A stretch of DNA of 8,875 nt. It comes from Deltaproteobacteria bacterium. GTDB taxonomy: Bacteria > Desulfobacterota > Desulfobacteria > Desulfobacterales > JAUVGT01. Under the pieces are notes generated by a model. That model saw only the letters and a list, made by a program, of their open reading frames with translations. It was not told the origin of the DNA and ran no database searches. This document shows, piece after piece, positions 1 to 7,129 of the stretch (positions within the stretch are counted from its first letter, which is position 1; every line of letters starts with the position of its first letter). A program made the translations under genes and the position numbers. The stretch spans positions 1 to 8,875 of the forward strand of contig JAUVGT010000202.1 of the NCBI GenBank assembly GCA_030593645.1, in the 5' to 3' direction.

Positions 1-636
1 TTACGAGCAAAAATGGTACAGGACCTTAAAGAACTTAAAAAGTATTCATTTTGCGGACATGGTGTTTTGCTGGGGAAGAGAGAATGCGATTTTCAGGATG
101 ATGAATTCATTTTATCACAATTTTCTGACACCATTAAACAGGCCAGAAGGAATTATCTTTCTTATGTAAAAGCCGGTCAGGATCAGGGGAGAAAGCCGGA
201 GTTGGTTGGAGGTGGATTGATCAGAAGTCTTGGGGGTTGGGATTCTGCTAAACAAATACTTAAAAAGGGAATGGACAGACAAAAAGGGGACCAGCGAATT
301 CTGGGTGACACTGACTTTGTATTGAGTATATTGAAACAGGCCAATGAAAAATTAAACCGTAAGTATGAATTAAAGGCAAAAGGTTATAATCTGAATTATA
401 TCGCGAAAAAAGTAGGAATGATATATGGAATAGATCCTGATGATATATTTTTAAAGGGGCGTCAGATTCCACTTCCGGATGCCAGAGGCTTGTTTTGTAA
501 TTGGGCGGTGAATGAACTTAAAATTTCTATAAAAGAACTCTCTGAGAAACTGTGTATGACCCCTTCTGGGATTGGATATGCGGTTCAGCGGGGTAGAGAA
601 ATAGCAAGTAAGAAAAAATATCGACTAATCGATTAG
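1..636 (+). CDS. REP-associated (Y1/IS200-like) transposase, C-terminal part, 5' end outside window
   Basis: The frame is open to the first base: codons before the first ATG at 13 read L-R-A-K and continue the family pattern of 'R(A)xMVxDLKELxKYxFCGHGxLLGK'. The annotated ATG is therefore internal and the gene starts upstream of the window. What remains resembles the C-terminal part of REP-associated tyrosine transposases, which cut and join single-stranded hairpin DNA. The catalytic HUH and Tyr region is not in view. Downstream lies the 'RKPELVGGGLIRSLGGW' block and a helix-turn-helix tail (about residues 120-200 from the ATG: IAKKVGMIYGIDPDDIF, then ARGLFCNWAVNEL and MTPSGIGYAVQRG). This tail resembles DnaA domain IV, as in the long version of the family. 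The stop is TAG. Nothing in the visible part is broken. Family assignment is by recognition, and whether the full gene is intact cannot be judged here. Confidence 0.75.
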   Translation, partial: LRAKMVQDLKELKKYSFCGHGVLLGKRECDFQDDEFILSQFSDTIKQARRNYLSYVKAGQDQGRKPELVGGGLIRSLGGWDSAKQILKKGMDRQKGDQRILGDTDFVLSILKQANEKLNRKYELKAKGYNLNYIAKKVGMIYGIDPDDIFLKGRQIPLPDARGLFCNWAVNELKISIKELSEKLCMTPSGIGYAVQRGREIASKKKYRLID

Positions 637-685
637 TTTATTTAGTTATTTAAGGATGTCCCCTTCATGCACGTGGATTAAATAA

Positions 686-1063
686 ATGATTTTTAAAGCC
701 CTGAAGAATATTTTTCACAAATTACATGAAGATAAGACAAGCCTCATGATCGCTGTCGAGAGTGAGAGCATCGACATCATAGAGAAAATTCTGAGAACAT
801 GTCACTTGAATAATGAACTATTTCGCATCGACAATGGAGGAAGGACGGTTCTATTTTATGCTGCGGCAAGAGGTGACAGTGAAATCATATGGGCTTTACT
901 TAGAAGGCTGCCCGGCACTGGAATAAGTTGCGGAAGGGGGAGCCTGTTAAATATAAAAGACAATAATGGAGATCTCGCTGAAGACTTTGCCGAAACACAC
1001 GGAAATGAAGAGGCTAAACAACTATTAATTTACGAAAGAATAAGAATTGAGTACTATGAATAG
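686..1063 (+). CDS. small ankyrin-repeat protein
   Basis: A 125-aa protein with about three ankyrin-like units. The first is at residues 18-40 (DKTSLMIAVESESIDIIEKIL). The second and clearest is at about 52-75 (GGRTVLFYAAARGDSEIIWALLRRL). A degenerate third is at 89-115 (LLNIKDNNGDLAEDFAETHGNEEAKQLL). Ankyrin repeats form stacked helical hairpins for protein-protein binding, so a partner can be assumed but none is identifiable. There is no signal peptide or membrane segment; residues 1-17 are a short basic/hydrophobic lead. An in-frame TAA directly precedes the ATG, so this start is the longest possible. No good Shine-Dalgarno lies in the usual place; the nearest purine run, AAGGATG at 651, is too far upstream. 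The gene stands alone between the transposase remnant and the amidohydrolase. The repeat fold is fairly sure, the role unknown. Confidence 0.7.
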   Translation: MIFKALKNIFHKLHEDKTSLMIAVESESIDIIEKILRTCHLNNELFRIDNGGRTVLFYAAARGDSEIIWALLRRLPGTGISCGRGSLLNIKDNNGDLAEDFAETHGNEEAKQLLIYERIRIEYYE

Positions 1064-1126
1064 AAGTATTCAGCTGCTGGTGAGAAACGCGTAAAAACTG
1101 CGCATCCCACATCATCAACGTTCGGT

Positions 1127-1133
1127 AGGGGAG
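1127..1133 (+). promoter_or_regulatory. Shine-Dalgarno of the amidohydrolase-like gene
   Basis: AGGGGAG lies 5 nt before the ATG at 1139 and supports that start over the out-of-frame ATG at 1134. Confidence 0.6.
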
Positions 1134-1138
1134 ATGGA

Positions 1139-2068
1139 ATGGTGAAAGGGGTCATTAAGTCTGGAATTATTGTCACTATTTTTGTTGCGCTGCTCCAGGT
1201 GACAGGTGCAAAAGGAGATGAACTCTATTTTATTGATGCACATAGCCAGGTAGATCATAAGGTAGTTCCCTTGCAGAAGGTCATATCCCTTATGAAACAA
1301 GGCGGTGTGCATCATACGATATTGTCAGCTCGTGGGAAACTAAAAGGAAGGGCTCTCCAGGTATTCGCATCACAACACCCTGAACATATTACATTAGCTG
1401 TTAGAACCAAGGGAAAACCCTATGACACTGGATCGCTCAAGTACTACAAGGCGCTTAAAGCACAAGTTGCGAGCGGAAAGTACACTGCTATCGCGGAAGT
1501 ACTCCTGTATCATGCGAAAAAGGGTAGTAAGGCACCTGAATATTTGATCTATCCCGAGGATAAACGCGTCCTTACCGCACTTGAATATGCAATAGATAAT
1601 CATTGGCCATTTGTTGTCCATATAGAATTTGCTTCATTATACGGCAAGACGAAACGGTTTATGGAGTCATTTGAGGGAATGCTCGAACAATACCCAAAGC
1701 ATCCATTCGTTCTTACTCATATGGGCCAACTGAAATCAAGTGAGTGCCAACGGCTGATAAAAAGCCATACGAATATTTACTTCCATACGGGGTGGACTAA
1801 TCCAGCCGCCGTTACAAGCTCAAATCAACCTTGGGTAAACTTGTTTAAAGAACAGCGTCTCGCCACTGAGTGGCACGAACTGTTCATCCAATATCCAGAG
1901 AGGTTTGTTTTTGCGCTTGATAACGTATTTTCTGAACACTGGAGTGGGTTTTACCTGGAACAAATGGAGTATTGGAAGAAAGCTCTGGCAGAACTCCCGG
2001 TTAAAGCGGCACACCTTATTGCGCATGGTAACGCAGAGCGCCTTTGGCACATTGCTCCAAAAATTTGA
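1139..2068 (+). CDS. exported amidohydrolase-like (TIM-barrel) protein
   Basis: A 309-aa protein that reads as an amidohydrolase-superfamily (amidohydrolase 2 type) metal-dependent hydrolase. Residues 1-24 look like a signal peptide: basic start, hydrophobic core at 9-19, small residues near Gly23-Ala24. The mature protein would then sit in the periplasm. Superfamily landmarks follow in order: strand-1 motif IDAHSQVD (His35), Glu120 in AIAEV, His161 in VVHIEF, His194 in LTHMG, Asp261 in ALDNVF, and the C-terminal GNAERLWHI typical of this branch. The strand-1 motif is normally His-x-His; here the second His is Gln37, so the usual binuclear site is altered. It may bind a single metal or have lost catalysis. 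Substrate cannot be told. The gene stands alone, with no operon partner. The fold is likely; enzymatic activity is uncertain. Confidence 0.72.
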   Translation: MVKGVIKSGIIVTIFVALLQVTGAKGDELYFIDAHSQVDHKVVPLQKVISLMKQGGVHHTILSARGKLKGRALQVFASQHPEHITLAVRTKGKPYDTGSLKYYKALKAQVASGKYTAIAEVLLYHAKKGSKAPEYLIYPEDKRVLTALEYAIDNHWPFVVHIEFASLYGKTKRFMESFEGMLEQYPKHPFVLTHMGQLKSSECQRLIKSHTNIYFHTGWTNPAAVTSSNQPWVNLFKEQRLATEWHELFIQYPERFVFALDNVFSEHWSGFYLEQMEYWKKALAELPVKAAHLIAHGNAERLWHIAPKI

Positions 2069-2160
2069 ACGTACTTAAAAAACCGCCAGCAACGGTTGCC
2101 GAACAATGCAATACACTCTGACCCGCAAGCCCTGTTTTTTTTAGTTGTAATTCAAATCTT
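2069..2160 (+). other. intergenic leader between the amidohydrolase gene and repeat copy 1
   Basis: First part of a 333-bp gene-free stretch (2069-2401). It contains a weak inverted repeat (GCAA-CGG-TTGC, 2090-2100), a GCCGAAC heptamer at 2098-2104, and an 8-T run at 2135-2142 without a convincing GC-rich stem before it. I do not call a terminator. The rest of the stretch is repeat copy 1 (2161-2311) and the leader of the 175-aa gene (2312-2401). Confidence 0.4.
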
Positions 2161-2311
2161 GATGGTCTCGTAAAAAGTCCGAATATGACGGTTTCGTAAA
2201 AAGTTCAAAATCAAGGCGTGCAAATTTTGTAATCATGAAGCGTACTTATCGTACGTTGAATGATTGAGAAATGCAGCACAACGCAGAAGTTGGACTTTTT
2301 ACGAAACCGTC
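2161..2311. mobile_element. MITE-like 151-bp palindromic element, copy 1
   Basis: The left end carries two tandem versions of one motif: GATGGTCTCGTAAAAAGTCC at 2161 and GACGGTTTCGTAAAAAGTTC at 2187. The right end (2292-2311) is their inverse, ending GGACTTTTTACGAAACCGTC and matching the outer left end at 18 of 20 positions. Between them the sequence is an imperfect palindrome, with arms of about 2187-2245 and 2251-2311 around a 5-nt centre (TTATC). AAATCTT occurs immediately left (2154-2160) and immediately right (2312-2318), as a target-site duplication would. The element encodes nothing, so it must be mobilised in trans. It matches copy 2 at 7473-7623 at 142 of 151 positions with no gaps. 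The transposase type is unknown; terminal inverted repeats with a duplication point to a DDE-type enzyme rather than the Y1 enzyme at the window start. Confidence 0.85.
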
Positions 2312-2319
2312 AAATCTTT

Positions 2320-2394
2320 CCTTCCCGGAAAGCTGATTACCAACTGGTTGGCGGGCAGGTGGTTGCGGACTTTGGTTGCCTACCCGGAAGGGGG
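2320..2394 (+). promoter_or_regulatory. possible stem covering the ribosome-binding site of the 175-aa gene
   Basis: GAAGGGGG at 2387-2394, 7 nt before the ATG at 2402, is a good ribosome-binding site. Part of it can pair with an upstream segment: CCTTCCCGG (2320-2328) against CCCGGAAGG (2383-2391) gives 8 pairs with one C-C mismatch and a 54-nt loop. If it forms in the mRNA it would hide the site. The pairing is visible; any regulatory meaning is inference. Confidence 0.3.
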
Positions 2395-2401
2395 CTTGCA
2401 A

Positions 2402-2929
2402 ATGAACACCATACACCTTAGCGAAATCCATTATAGCTGGCGAGGGGGCTTAATCCCTTCTTCGTTCGACGCCCTGACGCGTGGCATTGAGAGTGAAGAA
2501 TCGCGCCTTTGCAACTCGTCATTTCTCACGCTCACATTTCGTCAAGAGTATGACTACGATGGACTGATGGAGTACCTCGAGCTACTGGAAGGCTTTTCAG
2601 ATGAGGCGACTGCTATTCAGTATGTGGAACAAGTGACAGCGCAGAACCTATCCGCATCTCTCGCAGAACCTGGTTACGGAAACTACAGATGGCGTCATGA
2701 TGCGTCGCGCGACGACGAGCGTTTTAAGACGAACCGTGAGAGTCCCCTTGTCCGGTGTCGTCATCTAAGAAGCTTCAAGATTCTGAATGATTCCGGTTAC
2801 GACTCAAAGTACGTTCAATTCGAGGTGCTTTGTGTGAATCCCGCTGCAGTTCTCGGGCCGGAGCTTTTCGCATACTATGATGCGGAGTCTGAATGGGTGG
2901 GCTACTTTATCTCAAGGGGGGAAGAATGA
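2402..2929 (+). CDS. hypothetical protein, unrecognised family
   Basis: A 175-aa soluble, acidic protein that I do not recognise. It has no signal peptide or membrane span. It opens MNTIHLSEIHYSWRGG, has aromatic-rich stretches (FLTLTFRQEYDYDGLMEYLELLEG at about 42-65; NYRWRHD) and ends YYDAESEWVGYFISRGEE. I chose the ATG at 2402 over the in-frame ATG at 2264. It has a strong ribosome-binding site 7 nt upstream, and the longer version would draw its first residues from the mobile repeat ending at 2311. The gene looks GC-richer than its neighbours by eye (for example the GCGTCGCGCGACGACGAGCG stretch near 2702), consistent with recent arrival. It is isolated, facing convergently into cysS. A role such as immunity or cassette protein is possible, but nothing in the sequence establishes one. 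Confidence 0.6.
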   Translation: MNTIHLSEIHYSWRGGLIPSSFDALTRGIESEESRLCNSSFLTLTFRQEYDYDGLMEYLELLEGFSDEATAIQYVEQVTAQNLSASLAEPGYGNYRWRHDASRDDERFKTNRESPLVRCRHLRSFKILNDSGYDSKYVQFEVLCVNPAAVLGPELFAYYDAESEWVGYFISRGEE

Positions 2930-3070
2930 TCGCGAGCCAAGGGCTCATTATAAACGGAGTTAAAACACGATCTGTTGGCATGTGGAAGGTTTAGATAAAA
3001 AAAGACAGGAACCGTTGGCTGCCCTTACAATACTGAAATTCATCTGAAAGGGTTTTGGAAATCACTTCTA
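2930..3070. other. convergent intergenic region with a small hairpin
   Basis: The + strand gene and cysS end facing each other here. A perfect hairpin GAGCC-AAG-GGCTC (2934-2946) lies 4 nt after the TGA of the 175-aa gene, but it is followed by ATTATAAA and not a T run. On the opposite strand a 7-T run (complement of 2998-3004) lacks a clear stem. Either could help end transcription, but neither is a textbook terminator. Confidence 0.3.
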
Positions 3071-4468
3071 CTATTTTTTAATTACTTTCATCCCGTCTTT
3101 TTTGTCCTGGACAATGTATCCCTGTTCCAAAATTTTATTACGCAGTTCATCGGACAGGGCCCATTTCTTTTCTTCCCGTGCCTTTTTACGGGCATTCACC
3201 AGTTCTTTAATACTATCAGGTATCACATTCTCTTTGTCGAGCCGATCCAGGTTTAATCCAAGAACACGGTTAAAATCGTTAATGGTTGCGAGTTTATCTT
3301 CCGTGCGGATGGAAGACTTAAGTGTTTCCTGAACCACGGCAAGAGCCCGGGGCATATTCAGATCATCATTTACGACATTTAAAAACTTTTCTTTATAGTC
3401 TTCGCTTATTTTACCATTAGATTCGGAAGATTTATCGTTAAGGCTCCGGACCTGGTTTTGAAGGTGGGCAAGCCCGTTTTGAGCAGATTCCACGGCGTCT
3501 TCGCTGTGCTCCATTGGCTTTCGATAGTGTGTCAGAAAAGAGGCGAAGCGGTAGACCAGGGGAGATATATTGCGGTTAATAAACGCGTTTTCCAGGGTTA
3601 GGAAGTTATCTTCACTCTTTGCCATTTTCTTTCCGCCCTTTATATTTAAAAACTCGCCGTGAAGCCAGAAATTGAAGAATTTTTTTCCTGTTACCGGTTC
3701 AGATTGGGCAATTTCATTGGTATGATGAACGTTAATGTGATCGATACCTCCACAGTGAATATCCAGGTGATCTTTTAAGAACTTCATGCTCATGGCAGAA
3801 CATTCAATGTGCCATCCGGGAAAACCTTTTCCCCATGGCGAATCCCATTCCATTTGTCTTTTCGTATCCGCTGGTGAAAATTTCCAGAGCGCAAAATCCG
3901 TGGGATTCCGTTTTTCAATATTTTTTTCAACCCTGGCGCCCTCCTGAAGAGCATCAAGATTTTGGTGAGACAACTTGGAATAGTCTTTGAACCGGCTTGT
4001 ATCATAATAGATCCCGTCCGATATTCGATATGTGAATCCAATATCTTCAAGTGATTGTATCAGGTCAATCTGTTCGGGAATACTATCGGTGGCCTTGCAC
4101 CAAGTGTCCGGTTCCATAATATTCAGGCAACGAATATCCTTGATAAACGCTTTGGTGTAGAACTCAGCAATATCCCAGGCGGTACGCCCTTCTCTCGCGG
4201 CGCCTTTTTCCATTTTATCTTCACCCATATCCCGATCTCCTGTCAGGTGACCGACATCGGTGATGTTCATGACGTGTTTTACTTTGTAATCATTATAGAG
4301 TAAAATCCGTTTTAAAATATCTTCAAATATATATGTGCGGAGGTTACCGATATGGGCGTAATTATAAACCGTCGGACCGCACGTATACAGGCCGATATAA
4401 TCCGGATGGATGGGTTGAAATTCCTCTTTTTTTCTAGTCAGTGTATTATAAAGTAAAATTACAGGCAT
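3071..4468 (-). CDS. cysS: cysteinyl-tRNA synthetase
   Basis: A 465-aa class I aminoacyl-tRNA synthetase, full length for the family, that charges tRNA-Cys with cysteine in the cytoplasm. Visible hallmarks are CGPTVYNYAHIGN with the HIGH-type motif at residues 39-42, and Cys30, Cys223, His248 and Glu252 as the zinc site that selects cysteine (CSAMSMKFL and HHTNEIAQSE). The ATP-binding KMSKS-type loop reads KMAKS at 281-285, a conservative variant. FPGWHIECSAMS and a helical C-terminal region follow the family pattern. The ATG at 4468 lies directly before the family's normal N-terminal strand; the upstream ribosome-binding site is weak. It is the last gene of the leftward cluster, 60 bp after lgt, and ends in TAG. 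It appears intact. Confidence 0.96.
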   Translation of the reverse strand: MPVILLYNTLTRKKEEFQPIHPDYIGLYTCGPTVYNYAHIGNLRTYIFEDILKRILLYNDYKVKHVMNITDVGHLTGDRDMGEDKMEKGAAREGRTAWDIAEFYTKAFIKDIRCLNIMEPDTWCKATDSIPEQIDLIQSLEDIGFTYRISDGIYYDTSRFKDYSKLSHQNLDALQEGARVEKNIEKRNPTDFALWKFSPADTKRQMEWDSPWGKGFPGWHIECSAMSMKFLKDHLDIHCGGIDHINVHHTNEIAQSEPVTGKKFFNFWLHGEFLNIKGGKKMAKSEDNFLTLENAFINRNISPLVYRFASFLTHYRKPMEHSEDAVESAQNGLAHLQNQVRSLNDKSSESNGKISEDYKEKFLNVVNDDLNMPRALAVVQETLKSSIRTEDKLATINDFNRVLGLNLDRLDKENVIPDSIKELVNARKKAREEKKWALSDELRNKILEQGYIVQDKKDGMKVIKK

Positions 4469-4491
4469 CGTTAAATCAGTTTTCCAGTGTG

Positions 4492-4506
4492 AGTATTGAA
4501 AATACT
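4492..4506. other. small perfect hairpin between lgt and cysS
   Basis: AGTATT-GAA-AATACT forms a 6-bp stem in the 60-bp lgt-cysS gap. It is AT-rich with no T run on the transcribed side, so it is not a terminator. It could be a processing site or chance. Confidence 0.25.
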
Positions 4507-4528
4507 TCCAATTAAATTATTTTTTGCT

Positions 4529-5392
4529 TCAGGTTGTCTCTTTTAGTGATATTTTTTTAAAATATAAATAGAGTGAGATCCCGGCTATAATCATCACCAT
4601 ACAGAGTATCTGACCCATGGAAAATGATAGAAATACAAAGCCGATATGATCATCCGGCTGGCGGAAGTATTCGATAATAAATCTAACGCTTCCATACCCG
4701 ATCAGGTAAAAAGAAAACAAAGCCCCGCTGGTTCGGACTATTTTTTTGATGCTCCATAGTATAACAAATAGAAATATTCATTCGAAAAATGATTCATACA
4801 GCTGTGACGGATGCCGGAGTAAATATTTACCGGTCATTTCCTGTGCAAGCGGGAAGTACATGCCAACGGGTGATTCCGTAACCCTTCCGTATAGCTCACC
4901 ATTGATAAAATTTCCAAAACGGCCGAATGTGTAGCCAAGCGGTATCGCCGGACTATATAAATCACTAATTCGAATAAAAGAAATATCATGTTTACGGGCA
5001 TACATCCATGTAAACAATATCACACAGGTCATGCCGCCATGAAAAGACATGCCCGTGATGCCGGTAAAAGTAAATCCTCCGGAAAACCGAAATGGAAGTA
5101 TGATTTCAAGTGGATTTTTAAGAAAATAAGAGAAATTATAAAACAGTACATAACCCAGACGTCCACCGACAATCACCCCGAGCATCATCCATGTCGTCAG
5201 CGACTGGATATGTTCGGTAGAAATGTCAAATTTCTCTTCTCTTTTTACCTGGTACAATACCAGAAAATAAGTGATCCCAAAAGCAAGCACGTACATTAAA
5301 CCGTAATACTGCAGTTTAAAACCGCCAATACTAAAGATCACCGGATCAAGATGTTCGGGCAGATGCTGCCACCAATTCCAAAATGATTGCAT
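4529..5392 (-). pseudogene. lgt: prolipoprotein diacylglyceryl transferase, interrupted by an in-frame TGA
   Basis: Lgt is the inner-membrane enzyme that moves diacylglycerol from phosphatidylglycerol to the lipobox cysteine of lipoproteins, the first step of lipoprotein maturation. The frame from 5392 gives 204 residues with hydrophobic spans and key motifs: GMSFHGGM with His118, and signature GRFGNFINGELYG at 157-169 with Arg158. It then reads RHPSQLYESFFE and meets TGA at 4778-4780. The same frame, with no shift, continues IFLFVILWSIKKIVRTSGALF and the conserved IGYGSVRFIIEYFRQPD (Arg237, Glu241, Arg244 counting through the stop), ending at TGA 4529-4531. In the family the stop position is Gly (LYE..LEG), so one G-to-T change (GGA to TGA) explains it. 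Read through, the protein would be 287 residues, normal for Lgt. A product ending at 204 lacks the last core motif and membrane helices and is very unlikely to work. Alternatives are a sequencing error or stop-codon readthrough. Confidence 0.85.
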
Positions 5393-5426
5393 AAATTTAT
5401 CCGATTAAGACGATGTTATTATTTTG

Positions 5427-7124
5427 TTACAATCTTCCCTTTCTTATGATCGCGATAAGGAGCCAGATTCCCATAAATGCGGCGGCCAGAAACCCGAAAA
5501 TTCCGATCATGGATATACCATAAAAAAATGGCGGTGTCTTGGAAATAACAATCAGGGCGGATCCGATCAGGAGGGCTGCGATGATAATGGAAAAGGAAAT
5601 CCGGTTGCTGATCGAGTCGTGGGTTGCCAGCATGGTTTCCAGACCGCGATGATCGAGTTTTATAGCCAGTTTCCGCTGCTTGATCAACCGTGTGATATCA
5701 ATAATATCCTGCGGAAATCGTCTGATAAAATGAAGCAGTTCAGATGACATTTGGATCATGTCGCTGGTGAGTCTCTGTGGAGCGTATCTTTCAAGCATGA
5801 CCTGTTTGATGAATGGTTTGGCTTTCGCTATCATATCAAAATCCGGATTGAGCATCAGCGCCACGCCTTCCACTGTGGCGAGGGCCTTCATCATCAGGAA
5901 ACTGTCCGGGGGAATCCTTAATCGATGCTGGGATGCAAGTTCGAGGAGATGCTGGAGCAGTTTACCTATTTCAATATCTTTCAAGGGTTTGTACAGGTGA
6001 TGCATCATAAAATCCGCGACACTTTTTGTAAAAACACGGCTGTCCGGTTTATCCTCCCATATGGTCAGCCTGAGAAAAGCCCGGGCGGTTCTGGATTCGT
6101 CCTGTCGCACCACACTGTCCACAAGATCAACGAAATTTTCTCTGGTCTGCCTGTCCACAGAGCCCATCATACCGAAATCAACAAGGCAGATGATATTATC
6201 CGGTAATACAAAAATATTTCCCGGATGAGGATCCGCGTGGAAAAATCCATGTTTGAATACCTGTTTTAATAAAAAATCAGCACCGCGATCCGTAATAATT
6301 TTCTTATCAAGCCCGGCTTTGCTCAGCTTATCACTATCAGAGACCTTGATGCCATCGATAAATTCCAGGGTCAGTACTCGTATGGTAGTAATTTCTCTAT
6401 ATACTTTTGGAATATAAACAAAAGGGTCATCCAGAAACTGAATGGAAATTCGTTCGATACTTGTGGCTTCGATTTTATAATCGATTTCTCTTTCAATGGA
6501 TCTGGCAAACTCTTCAACGATTTTAACCGGCCGGTGCAGGGCCATTTCTTCGATATGGCGTTCCATCAGTGTGGCCAGATGGAGCATGATTTCAAGGTCG
6601 ACTTCGATGATTCTTTTGATTCCGGGTCTCTGGACCTTGACCGCTACTTCTTCTCCATTCTTCAGCCGGGCCCAGTAAACCTGCCCGATTGAAGCGGAGG
6701 CCAGCGGAGTTTCCGATATGAAGTCAAACAGTTCTTCAACCGATTGGCCTGTATCTGATTCAATGATGGCTTTTGCTTCTTTGAAAGGAAAGGTGGGTAC
6801 GTTATCCTGCAGTTTTGTAAGCTCATTTAAAAACTCAACAGGGACAAGATCGGGCCGGGTTGAAAGGATCTGACCCAGCTTGATATAAGCCGGTCCCAGT
6901 TCTTCAAGGGCCATCCTGAAACCCTGGGGTTTTGTGAGTCTATCCGCCCATATGGTCTGTTTTCGGGAAATCAGTTTCAGACCGATCTCGATATACTGAT
7001 CGATCTTCAGGAGTTCCAGCAGATCTCCGAATCCATATTTGAAGAGGATCGCGAGGATCTGCCGGTAACGGGTCAGGTTTCTGTAAGTTCGGCCGATGAC
7101 ACCGATTTTTCTTATGCTGAGCAT
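5427..7124 (-). CDS. UbiB/ABC1/AarF-family kinase-like protein
   Basis: A 565-aa protein of the atypical kinase family that includes UbiB (ubiquinone biosynthesis accessory factor) and ADCK/COQ8, membrane-bound ATPases/kinases linked to isoprenoid quinone lipids. Motifs in order: the family-specific KxGQ (KLGQ, 82-85) in GPAYIKLGQILSTRPDLVP, the alanine-rich nucleotide loop ASASIGQV (142-149), Lys163 in VAVKVQRPG, EREIDYKIEA (211-220), catalytic HADPHPGN (296-303) and metal-binding DFG (316-318). Two membrane helices lie at the C-terminus (about 510-528 and 535-558), as in bacterial UbiB. It is full length with no defects. The ATG at 7124 has no good ribosome-binding site, but the N-terminus (RNLTRYRQILAILFKYGFGDLLE) fits the family. 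A 17-nt repeat end lies just upstream. The neighbouring phasin-like gene (28-bp gap) recurs beside such kinases. I leave out the symbol because ubiquinone synthesis is not shown; the host may use menaquinone. Confidence 0.92.
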   Translation of the reverse strand: MLSIRKIGVIGRTYRNLTRYRQILAILFKYGFGDLLELLKIDQYIEIGLKLISRKQTIWADRLTKPQGFRMALEELGPAYIKLGQILSTRPDLVPVEFLNELTKLQDNVPTFPFKEAKAIIESDTGQSVEELFDFISETPLASASIGQVYWARLKNGEEVAVKVQRPGIKRIIEVDLEIMLHLATLMERHIEEMALHRPVKIVEEFARSIEREIDYKIEATSIERISIQFLDDPFVYIPKVYREITTIRVLTLEFIDGIKVSDSDKLSKAGLDKKIITDRGADFLLKQVFKHGFFHADPHPGNIFVLPDNIICLVDFGMMGSVDRQTRENFVDLVDSVVRQDESRTARAFLRLTIWEDKPDSRVFTKSVADFMMHHLYKPLKDIEIGKLLQHLLELASQHRLRIPPDSFLMMKALATVEGVALMLNPDFDMIAKAKPFIKQVMLERYAPQRLTSDMIQMSSELLHFIRRFPQDIIDITRLIKQRKLAIKLDHRGLETMLATHDSISNRISFSIIIAALLIGSALIVISKTPPFFYGISMIGIFGFLAAAFMGIWLLIAIIRKGRL

Positions 7125-7129
7125 ATTTA

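Noticed and set aside
667..681. Four-codon leader peptide (Met-His-Val-Asp) before the ankyrin gene
   Set aside because: It has no ribosome-binding site or regulatory structure; too short to distinguish from chance.
2135..2142. T run after the amidohydrolase gene as a rho-independent terminator
   Set aside because: No GC-rich stem directly precedes the eight T residues.
1..2311. Transposase at the window start as the mobiliser of the 151-bp elements
   Set aside because: The elements have terminal inverted repeats and duplications, which do not fit the Y1/REP mechanism, and the transposase gene is not flanked by them in view.
2264..2401. N-terminal 46-residue extension of the 175-aa protein
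   Set aside because: It begins inside the mobile element, and a better start with a strong ribosome-binding site lies at 2402.
4529..4720. Separate 63-aa gene downstream of lgt
   Set aside because: It is the in-frame C-terminal part of Lgt (conserved Arg/Glu motif); its apparent start is a TTG inside the lgt frame.
4778..4780. TGA in lgt as a selenocysteine codon
   Set aside because: The family has Gly here, not Cys, and the following AT-rich bases show no clear SECIS-like stem-loop.
5424..5747. Opposite-strand ORFs across the kinase, cysS and dehydrogenase genes
   Set aside because: They mirror strongly conserved coding sequence on the minus strand and show no family features of their own.
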